Assembly: GCA_026399435.1 (NCBI GenBank)
Contig: JAPLQX010000032.1
Span: 32,281-96,280 of the forward strand
DNA: 64,000 nucleotides
Reading direction: 5' to 3'
Source of the DNA: Rhodocyclales bacterium
Lineage (GTDB): Bacteria; Pseudomonadota; Gammaproteobacteria; Burkholderiales; Rhodocyclaceae
Below are positions 58,326 through 64,000 of the stretch, piece after piece (the first letter of the stretch is position 1; each line of letters starts with the position of its first letter). Below the pieces are notes generated by a model, which saw nothing but the letters and a program-made list of their open reading frames with translations, did no database searches and was not told where the DNA came from. Made by a program: the position numbers and the translations under genes.

Positions 58326-58643
58326 ATGAAGATACTGCTTTTGTGTCACGACCTGACCACGCTGCTGCGTCTTGATGCGGCGTGGACCGCGGCCGGAGCG
58401 ACGGTGCTCAAGAAGACCAGCAACGAGAAGCCGGACTGCATTGTCATCGACCTCGGCCGGGGCGACGCACTGATAGAGATTGCGCGGCTGCGCGTGCTGC
58501 ATCCCGGGGTGGACATCATCACCTGCGCAACGACCTTCGACGGCGATGCCGTCGCGGCGGCGAAAGCGGCCGGCGCGACCGACTTCGCCGCGCGCAGCTC
58601 GATCGACCTGCGCATCAAGCGCCGCCTCAAGCTCCCGGGTTAA
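58326..58643 (+). CDS. Receiver-domain-like small protein
   Basis: 105 residues. CheY-like fold: KILLLCHDLTTLLRLDAAWT, central strand PDCIVIDLGRGDALIEIARL with Asp at the phosphorylation position (VID), and VDIITCATTFDGDAVAAAKA, ending with GATDFAARSS. Only one acidic residue (HD) sits at the first acidic-pair position and the usual conserved Lys near the end is not clear, so phosphorylation is uncertain. It may be a pseudo-receiver. The GT-B-like gene follows after 6 bases, probably co-transcribed. Confidence 0.75.
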   Translation: MKILLLCHDLTTLLRLDAAWTAAGATVLKKTSNEKPDCIVIDLGRGDALIEIARLRVLHPGVDIITCATTFDGDAVAAAKAAGATDFAARSSIDLRIKRRLKLPG

Positions 58644-58649
58644 ACACGG

Positions 58650-59726
58650 GTGCACCTGCTGGTCGACATTTCGGCCCATGGTTTCGGCCATCTGGCGCAG
58701 ACCGCACCGGTACTGGATGCCCTTGCTTCGCTGCTGCCGACCTTGCGTCTGACGGTGCGCAGCGCACTGCCGCGCCAGCAACTGGCGCGCCGCATTGGCG
58801 CCGCCTTCGAGCATGTGCCGGAAGCACGCGACTTCGGCTTCGTCATGCACAACGCCGTGGATATCGACCTCGCCGCCAGCGCGCAGCGCTATCGCGAGTT
58901 CCACGCCGACTGGGCGCAACGGGTCGCGGCCGAGGCGGCATGGCTGCGCCGGCACCGGGTCGATGCGCTGCTGAGCAATGTCGCCTACCTGCCGCTGGCC
59001 GCTGCCGCAGAAGTCGACATTCCCGCCGCGGGCCTGTGCTCGCTGAACTGGGCCGACCTGTTCGCCCACTACTTCGGCGCTGAGCCGTGGGCCGGGCAGA
59101 TTCATGCCCAGATGCTGGCCGCCTACAACGCCGGCCATGTTTTTCTGCGCGTCGCGCCCGGCCTGCCGATGGCGGACCTGCGGCATCGGCACGATATCGC
59201 CCCGATTGCGATGCTCGGCCGCCGCGATCGCGCACATGTGGCGCGGCTGCTCGGCCTGAAAGAGGACGAGCGCTGGATTCTGCTGGCCATGGGCGGCATG
59301 GAGTTTCGCCTGGCCGTGGAAGAGTGGGCGCAAACTCCCGGCCTGAACTGGCTGGTGCCGGGCGACTGGAAAATCCGGCGCGACGATGTTCGCAGCTTCG
59401 ACCTGCCCGGCCTGGATTTCAGCGACCTGCTGGCCAGCGTCGATGCGGTGGTGACCAAGCCCGGCTACGGCACCTTCGTCGAGGCAGCCTGCAGCGACAT
59501 TCCGATCCTTTACCTGCAACGCGACGACTGGCCGGAAACCCGCCACCTCGCAGCCTGGCTCGGCACGCATGCCCGCGCCGGGATGCTGCCCCGCGAGCGA
59601 CTGCTGGCAGGCGACTTCATTGGCGACTTGGAGCGGCTCTGGCGGACGCCGGCACCAGCCGTACCGCTGGCCGGCGGCGCCGATGAGGCGGCACGCTGGC
59701 TGGTGGCGGCATTTGGGCTGGCCTGA
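58650..59726 (+). CDS. GT-B-fold glycosyltransferase-like protein
   Basis: 358 residues from GTG 58650. Two-lobed GT-B layout: N-terminal HLLVDISAHGFGHLAQTAPV (Gly-rich loop of MurG-like enzymes), then WVxxxxxDALLSNVAYLP and LFAHYFGAEPW; C-terminal lobe DERWILLAMGGMEFRLAVEE, VVTKPGYGTFVEAACSDIPI (donor-site PGYGTxxEA as in UDP-sugar transferases) and RDDWPETRHLAAWL. It resembles the N-terminal half of L-arabinokinase-type and other uncharacterised transferases. Acceptor and sugar are unknown. Confidence 0.75.
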   Translation: MHLLVDISAHGFGHLAQTAPVLDALASLLPTLRLTVRSALPRQQLARRIGAAFEHVPEARDFGFVMHNAVDIDLAASAQRYREFHADWAQRVAAEAAWLRRHRVDALLSNVAYLPLAAAAEVDIPAAGLCSLNWADLFAHYFGAEPWAGQIHAQMLAAYNAGHVFLRVAPGLPMADLRHRHDIAPIAMLGRRDRAHVARLLGLKEDERWILLAMGGMEFRLAVEEWAQTPGLNWLVPGDWKIRRDDVRSFDLPGLDFSDLLASVDAVVTKPGYGTFVEAACSDIPILYLQRDDWPETRHLAAWLGTHARAGMLPRERLLAGDFIGDLERLWRTPAPAVPLAGGADEAARWLVAAFGLA

Positions 59727-59743
59727 AGCCGGCGCAGAAACGA

Positions 59744-59771
59744 TTGACATCAATGGCAAAGCGTTTAGAAT
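59744..59771 (+). promoter_or_regulatory. Sigma-70 promoter of rpsU
   Basis: TTGACA (59744-59749), 16 bases, TAGAAT (59766-59771), about 33 bases before the rpsU ATG. A near-consensus housekeeping promoter, as expected for a ribosomal protein gene. Confidence 0.75.
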
Positions 59772-59804
59772 GCGCGCCTTTCCCGCCTCTCCAGGATTAA
59801 TGCA

Positions 59805-60017
59805 ATGCCGGGTATTCGCCTCAAGGAAAACGAGCCGTTTGAAGTTGCGATCCGCCGCTTCAAGCGCGCCATCGAAAAGACTGGTCTGCTGACCGAGCTG
59901 CGCGCACGCGAGTTCTACGAAAAGCCCACCACCGAGCGCAAGCGCAAGGCAGCAGCGGCAGTCAAGCGCCATCACAAGCGCATTCGCAGCCAGCTTCTGC
60001 CGCCCAAGATGTATTGA
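59805..60017 (+). CDS. rpsU: 30S ribosomal protein S21
   Basis: 70 residues, standard S21: [40 protein letters not shown], and a basic tail [20 protein letters not shown]. It binds the 30S platform near the 3' end of 16S rRNA. Heads the macromolecular-synthesis cluster (rpsU-yqeY-dnaG-rpoD). A strong terminator follows it, so it is partly expressed independently of the downstream genes. Confidence 0.98.
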   Translation: MPGIRLKENEPFEVAIRRFKRAIEKTGLLTELRAREFYEKPTTERKRKAAAAVKRHHKRIRSQLLPPKMY

Positions 60018-60071
60018 GCCAGCTATGGTTCGCGTCGTTTAAGCGAACCGCGGCTGTACCGCTTGATCGTG

Positions 60072-60095
60072 AAAAACCGCCGAAAGGCGGTTTTT
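60072..60095. terminator. Intrinsic terminator after rpsU
   Basis: AAAAACCGCC, loop GAAA, GGCGGTTTTT: a perfect 10-base stem whose 3' arm ends in TTTTT. It sits between rpsU and yqeY, so it would end most rpsU transcripts before dnaG and rpoD. Confidence 0.85.
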
Positions 60096-60118
60096 GTGCT
60101 TCTAAAAAGGATGATTTG

Positions 60119-60568
60119 ATGAGCCTCGAAACGCGTATCGACGACGACTGGAAAGCCGCCATGAAGGCCGGCGAGAAGGCCCGCAAGGACGCGCTGAGCC
60201 TGCTGCGCGCCGCCATCAAGCAGAAGCGGGTCGATGAGAAAGTGGAAATCGACGACACGGCGGTGATTGCGGTGATCGAAAAAATGCTCAAGCAGCGCAA
60301 GGATTCGATCACCCAGTACGAAGCCGCCAAGCGCCAGGATCTGGCCGATGCCGAGAAATTCGAGGTATCCGTGCTGGCGACCTACATGCCGCAGGGCCTC
60401 GGCGCCGCCGAGGTCGAGGCGATCGTCGTCGCCGCGATCGCCCAATCGGGTGCCAAGGCCCCGTCCGACATGGGCAAGGTGATCGCGCTGGTCAAGCCCC
60501 AAGTGGCCGGCCGCGCCGACATGGGGGAAGTCTCGAAGCTGGTCAAGGCGAAACTCGCGGGGGCATAA
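60119..60568 (+). CDS. yqeY: GatB/YqeY-family protein
   Basis: 149 residues from ATG 60119 with AAGGA upstream; upstream open frame crosses the terminator and is not coding. YqeY proteins resemble the tRNA-binding tail domain of GatB. Features: MSLETRIDDDWKAAMKAGEK, RKDALSLLRAAIKQKRVDEK, LATYMPQGLGAAEVEAIVVA and GKVIALVKPQVAGRADMGEV, each quoted at 20 or fewer. It commonly sits between rpsU and dnaG. Probably contacts tRNA, role not established. Confidence 0.93.
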   Translation: MSLETRIDDDWKAAMKAGEKARKDALSLLRAAIKQKRVDEKVEIDDTAVIAVIEKMLKQRKDSITQYEAAKRQDLADAEKFEVSVLATYMPQGLGAAEVEAIVVAAIAQSGAKAPSDMGKVIALVKPQVAGRADMGEVSKLVKAKLAGA

Positions 60569-60583
60569 CACGGAGCCCATCCC

Positions 60584-60610
60584 CCACCCCTTCCCTGCGG
60601 GAAGGGGTGG
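60584..60610. repeat. C-rich palindrome in the yqeY-dnaG gap
   Basis: CCACCCCTTCCC, loop TGC, GGGAAGGGGTGG, a perfect 12-base stem. It is the intergenic counterpart of the coding-region elements in metG, leuS and uvrD. It could act as a transcriptional attenuator before dnaG, but no T-run follows. Confidence 0.6.
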
Positions 60611-60614
60611 CGCC

Positions 60615-60638
60615 GGTTCAGCCGCTGCGCGGCTTCCG
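60615..60638 (+). repeat. 24-base repeat, copy 2
   Basis: GGTTCAGCCGCTGCG followed by CGGCTTCCG; 23/24 match to the minus-strand copy at 54925-54948. It lies 17 bases before the dnaG start. Confidence 0.6.
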
Positions 60639-60654
60639 GGCACATAATATCGCC

Positions 60655-62409
60655 GTGATCCCAGAAAGCTTCGTCCAGGAACTGCTCGCCCGCATCGACA
60701 TCGTCGATGTGGTCGAACGCTACGTCCCGCTGCGCAAGGCGGGTGCCAATTACAGCGCCTGCTGCCCGTTCCACTCCGAGAAAACCCCGTCCTTCACCGT
60801 CAGTCCGTCGAAGCAGTTCTACCACTGCTTCGGCTGCGGTGCCCACGGCAGCGCGATCGGCTTCCTGATGCAGCATGCCGGCATCGGCTTCATCGAGGCT
60901 GTCGAGGATTTGGCCTCATCGGCCGGCCTGCAGGTGCCTCACGAAGAGCGCAACCGCGCCGAGCGAGCCAAAAAGGCGCCGCTGACCGAAGTGATGGCGC
61001 GCGCCATGATGTTCTACCGCGAGCAGCTCAAGGCCTCGCCCAAGGCCGTCGAATACCTCAAGAACCGCGGACTGACGGGCGAAATCGCCGCGAAGTTCGC
61101 TCTCGGCTACGCCCCCGACGGCTGGCAGGGCCTGCAGCAGGTGTTTCCCGATTACAACGACCCGGCCCTGGTCGAATGCGGCCTCGTCATCGTCAATGAG
61201 CAGGGCCGCCGCTACGACCGCTTCCGCGACCGCGTGATGTTTCCGATCCTCGACCAGCGCGGCAACGTGATCGGCTTCGGCGGCCGGGTGATCGGCGAAG
61301 GCGAGCCGAAATACCTGAATTCGCCCGAAACGCCGCTGTTCGAAAAGGGCCGCGAACTCTATGGACTCCCGCAAGCGCGCAAGGCCATCCAGGAAGAAGA
61401 CACGGTACTGGTGGTCGAGGGCTACATGGACGTCGTCGGCCTCGTGCAGAGCGGAGTCGAAAACGTGGTGGCGACCCTCGGCACGGCAGCGACCGACGCC
61501 AACGTGCAGAAACTCCTGAAACAGGCCAGCCGCGTGGTCTTCTGCTTCGATCGCGACAGTGCCGGCGATCGCGCCGCGTGGCGCGCCATGGAAGTGAGCC
61601 TGGGCCACCTGGCCGACAACAAGACCGTCGAAATCCTCCAGATGCCAGGCAACCAGGACCCGGACGAGTTCATCCGCGAGCACGGCAAGGAGGCCTTCGT
61701 GCTGCAGACCCGAAGCGCCACCCGCCTGAGCGAATTCCTCCTGCGCGAACTGGTCAAGCGAGCCAATCCCAGCACGCCCGAGGGTCGCGCCATGCTGGTG
61801 CACGAGGCAAAGCCGCTTCTGCAGAAAATGGCCGCACCGATCCTGCGGGTCCAGCTGACCAAGGAAATTGCCCATCGCGCGCAAGTCTCGCAGGCGGAAG
61901 TCGAGGCCCAATGCGGCCTCAAGCCGCTGGCGCGCAGCCGCTATGCGCCGGCACAGATGAAGCAGCGTCCGATGCCCTCTTCCGTCGAATACAAGCTGTT
62001 GCAGATCCTTTTGCACAAGCCGGAATGGGCGGCCAACCTGCCGCTGGACCTGATCGACCGCGAGCGCGTGGAAGGCGAGGCGCTGATTGCGATTGCCGAT
62101 GCGATCGAGCACGGCGAACTGCCGGCGGGCGGTTTCGGCCTCCTGCTGGAGTTCTTCCGCGACACCCCCCACGAAGCATTGGTTGCCGGCATTGCGGCAA
62201 ACATGGTGGAAGAGGTCGATCTCGGAGCCCTCGAAGCCATGTTCAACGATTCCATCGTCCGCCTGCGCCACACGGCCCTCACCGCGGAGATCGAGGAGCT
62301 CACCGCCCGCGCCCGGCAGGGCTTGAGCCAGGAAGACCGGCAGCGCCTCGCCGAACTGCTGGCAAAGAAGCGCCCGGCGGCGCCCTCGACGGGCGGCAGC
62401 CCGATGTGA
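60655..62409 (+). CDS. dnaG: DNA primase
   Basis: 584 residues from GTG 60655 (VIPESFVQELLARIDIVD); the frame extends upstream through repeats without a proper start. N-terminal zinc-binding domain CPFHSEKTPSFTVSPSKQ with HCFGCGAHG (Cys/His ligands at about 40, 43, 61 and 64). TOPRIM domain VLVVEGYMDVVGLVQSGVEN (Glu and Asp metal site), and the C-terminal DnaB-binding helical domain ending ELLAKKRPAAPST. Synthesises RNA primers on the lagging strand with DnaB. Short intergenic gap follows to rpoD. Confidence 0.96.
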   Translation: MIPESFVQELLARIDIVDVVERYVPLRKAGANYSACCPFHSEKTPSFTVSPSKQFYHCFGCGAHGSAIGFLMQHAGIGFIEAVEDLASSAGLQVPHEERNRAERAKKAPLTEVMARAMMFYREQLKASPKAVEYLKNRGLTGEIAAKFALGYAPDGWQGLQQVFPDYNDPALVECGLVIVNEQGRRYDRFRDRVMFPILDQRGNVIGFGGRVIGEGEPKYLNSPETPLFEKGRELYGLPQARKAIQEEDTVLVVEGYMDVVGLVQSGVENVVATLGTAATDANVQKLLKQASRVVFCFDRDSAGDRAAWRAMEVSLGHLADNKTVEILQMPGNQDPDEFIREHGKEAFVLQTRSATRLSEFLLRELVKRANPSTPEGRAMLVHEAKPLLQKMAAPILRVQLTKEIAHRAQVSQAEVEAQCGLKPLARSRYAPAQMKQRPMPSSVEYKLLQILLHKPEWAANLPLDLIDRERVEGEALIAIADAIEHGELPAGGFGLLLEFFRDTPHEALVAGIAANMVEEVDLGALEAMFNDSIVRLRHTALTAEIEELTARARQGLSQEDRQRLAELLAKKRPAAPSTGGSPM

Positions 62410-62415
62410 TATAAT
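62410..62415 (+). promoter_or_regulatory. Possible -10 box upstream of rpoD
   Basis: TATAAT directly after the dnaG stop, about 112 bases before the rpoD ATG. No clear -35 is seen, so an extended or weak internal promoter is possible. Confidence 0.35.
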
Positions 62416-62527
62416 TTGCGGTTCTCCAACGCTTATACGGCGCGCTGAGTCGGTTTACCCGTGAACATCGCGGCGTTTCCCTGACCGACAGTGCCGCGCC
62501 GCAATCGCGTTCCAGCAGAGGATAGTC

Positions 62528-63520
62528 ATGCCGAAGGAAATCGCGAAGCAGAGCAAGTCGAAGGCCGCCGCCAAACCGGTCGCGAAAAAGCCCGCGCCGA
62601 AAAAGCCCGTGCCCGCAAGAAAGCCTGTCCCCGTCAAGGCCGCCGCCAAACCGGTCGCAAAGAAACCTGCGCCCGCCAAGGCCCCGGCGAAAGTCGTTGC
62701 GAAGACTCCAGCCAAGGCCGCTGCCAAGGCTCCGGCCAAAGCCGCTCCGGCGAAGGCCCCGGCCAAAGCTCCGGCCAAGGCCACCCCTGCCAAGGCAAGC
62801 CCTGCCAAGGCCGCGAAGCATGCAGCACCCGCGGTCGCCGCCGCCGTGCCGGCAGCCGTTCAGCCCAAGCCGATCGCCGCCAAGTCGGTGGCCAAGGCCA
62901 TCGCCGAATCGCGTGGCCGCAAGGGCAAGGAAAAGCTGATCGCGCCCGAAGCGACGCCGATCGACATGGACACCAAGCGCACGCGCTTGAAGAACCTGAT
63001 CGCGCTGGGCAAGGAACGCGGCTACCTGACTTACGCCGAGATCAACGACCATCTGCCCGACGACCTGGTGGATGCGGAGCAGATCGAATCGATCATCTCC
63101 ACCTTCAACGACATGGCGATCCAGGTGTTCGACGAAGCGCCTGCCGTCGATGACCTGCTGCTCAACGAATCGGCACCGGCGCCGGTCGATGCCGAAGCGG
63201 TCGAAGAAGAAGCCGAACAGGCCCTGTCCACGGTCGATTCCGAATTTGGCCGCACCACCGACCCGGTGCGCATGTACATGCGCGAAATGGGCTCGGTCGA
63301 ACTCCTCACCCGCGAAGGCGAAATCGAAATCGCCAAGCGCATCGAGGACGGCCTGAAGCACATGATCATGGCGATTTCCGCCTGCCCCACGACCATCGCC
63401 GAGATGCTGGAGACGGCCGGCAAGGTGGCGCGCGACGAAATGCGCATCGACGAACTGGTCGATGGCCTGATCGACCCCAACGCCACCGACGAAGACATCG
63501 AGGCGCTGGCCGAAGACTAA
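62528..63520 (+). CDS. rpoD: RNA polymerase sigma-70 RpoD, N-terminal part up to an in-frame TAA
   Basis: 330 codons then TAA (63518-63520). Residues about 1-140 are a Lys/Ala/Pro tail (AAAKPVAKKPAPKKPV-type repeats, histone-H1-like). Region 1.1 starts near TRLKNLIALGKERGYLTYAE. Region 1.2 is clear: TTDPVRMYMREMGSVELLTR and GEIEIAKRIEDGL. The non-conserved region follows and the stop falls in its acidic stretch (IEALAED then stop). The same frame continues with sigma sequence immediately after it. A single G-to-T change would turn Glu (GAA) into TAA. Sigma-70 is essential, so this is either a sequence error, a real lesion backed by a second copy, or a recoding site. The rest of the gene runs off the window. 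Confidence 0.85.
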   Translation: MPKEIAKQSKSKAAAKPVAKKPAPKKPVPARKPVPVKAAAKPVAKKPAPAKAPAKVVAKTPAKAAAKAPAKAAPAKAPAKAPAKATPAKASPAKAAKHAAPAVAAAVPAAVQPKPIAAKSVAKAIAESRGRKGKEKLIAPEATPIDMDTKRTRLKNLIALGKERGYLTYAEINDHLPDDLVDAEQIESIISTFNDMAIQVFDEAPAVDDLLLNESAPAPVDAEAVEEEAEQALSTVDSEFGRTTDPVRMYMREMGSVELLTREGEIEIAKRIEDGLKHMIMAISACPTTIAEMLETAGKVARDEMRIDELVDGLIDPNATDEDIEALAED

Positions 63521-64000
63521 GAACTCGAAGTCGAAGAGGATACCGAGGACGAGGACGACGACGGCAGCGCGCGGATTTCCGCCTCCCTTCTGCAACTCAA
63601 GCAGGATGCCCTCGAACGCTTCTCGGTGATCCATGCCCTGTTCGCCAAGCTGCAGCCGGCGCTGGCGAAGAAGGGTTCGCAGGACAAGGGTTATCTTCGC
63701 CTGCAAAAGCAGATTTCCGAAGAGCTGATGAACATCCGCTTTACCGCCAAGTCGATCGAGCGCCTGTGCGACTCGGTGCGTGGCATCGTCGAAGCGGTCC
63801 GCAGCCACGAGCGGAAGATCCTGCATCTATGCGTGGACAAGGCGCACATGCCGCGCGCACAGTTCATCAAGACCTTCCCCGGCCATGAAACCGACATGGA
63901 ATGGCTGAAGCACGAAGTGCAGGCGAACAAGCCGTATTGCTCGCAGTTGATGCGTGCCGCGCCGAACATCCTCGAAGAACAGCAGAGGCTGATCGACCTG
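63521..64000 (+). CDS. rpoD: RpoD continuation after the in-frame stop (partial)
   Basis: All 160 codons after the TAA are open in the original frame: ELEVEEDTEDEDDDGSARIS then SLLQLKQDALERFSVIHALF, RLQKQISEELMNIRFTAKSI, ERLCDSVRGIVEAVRSHERK and IKTFPGHETDMEWLKHEVQA. These match the end of the non-conserved region and the approach to region 2 of sigma-70, which continues beyond the window. In-frame ATG at 63728 could restart translation but would omit regions 1.1-1.2 and the acidic block. Confidence 0.85.

Noticed and set aside
62528..62830. Lys/Ala repeats at the start of rpoD as a DNA repeat array
   Set aside because: Coding low-complexity sequence typical of the RpoD tail in this group.

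Overview
The window is GC-rich chromosomal DNA with dense, mostly housekeeping gene content, typical of a Betaproteobacterium and most likely of the Rhodocyclales or a close relative. This is inferred from the gene set (RpoD with a long Lys/Ala/Pro tail, FeeM-like acyltransferase beside GGDEF/EAL, TAXI-TRAP with DUF1850, DUF4139, DUF1223) and not from any database search. No rRNA, tRNA, CRISPR array, insertion sequence or prophage was recognised.

Layout. 1-2400: the start of a membrane sensor gene, then a low-GC two-gene cassette of unknown function (1055-1968) lying between two inverted copies of a long intergenic repeat. 2.4-8.8 kb: metG, acylphosphatase, a FeeM-like N-acyltransferase and a large GGDEF/EAL membrane protein. 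8.9-13.8 kb: a tightly overlapping five-gene Mla-like lipid-transport operon. Its cyclase-like protein and its ATPase subunit have both lost catalytic motifs. 13.8-15.1 kb: a small HTH protein and two hotdog thioesterases. 15.1-23 kb (minus strand): WbuC-like cupin, dnaE, a ParA-like ATPase, quinone oxidoreductase and maeB. 23-26.2 kb: another ParA, then a toxin-antitoxin cluster in which a DUF4258 gene and a PIN (VapC) gene are internally deleted while a YefM/YoeB pair is intact. 26.2-31.4 kb (minus strand): flippase-like protein, atypical SDR, alpha/beta hydrolase and UvrD/Rep helicase. 31.5-35.5 kb: PAS histidine kinase, an unrecognised 121-residue protein with a structured leader, and a FecR/SPOR protein. 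35.5-43 kb: leuS-lptE-holA-proA, a DUF4139 protein and a chalcone-isomerase-like secreted protein. 43-48.1 kb: CoA-transferase, a PAS receptor without output domain and a SulP-STAS-cNMP transporter. 48.3-53.1 kb: TAXI-TRAP transporter, DUF1850, ogt and xerD. 53.1-59.7 kb: DUF1223, YbaK-like deacylase, folB, plsY, bacteriohemerythrin, a double-cNMP protein, tsaD, a receiver-like protein and a GT-B-like protein. 59.8-64 kb: the macromolecular-synthesis cluster rpsU, yqeY, dnaG, rpoD; rpoD carries an in-frame TAA at 63518-63520.

The most unusual signals are not single genes. (i) A degenerate 22-base motif (AGTCGGYG, 8 variable bases, ACGGCG) occurs about 14 times on both strands, in intergenic DNA and inside genes in three different reading frames, like an uptake sequence or a chromosome-organising site. 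(ii) C-rich palindromes sit in frame inside metG, leuS and uvrD. (iii) The Mla-like operon looks catalytically dead in two of its subunits. (iv) A nonsense codon interrupts the essential gene rpoD. (v) The unknown two-gene cassette lies between inverted repeats.
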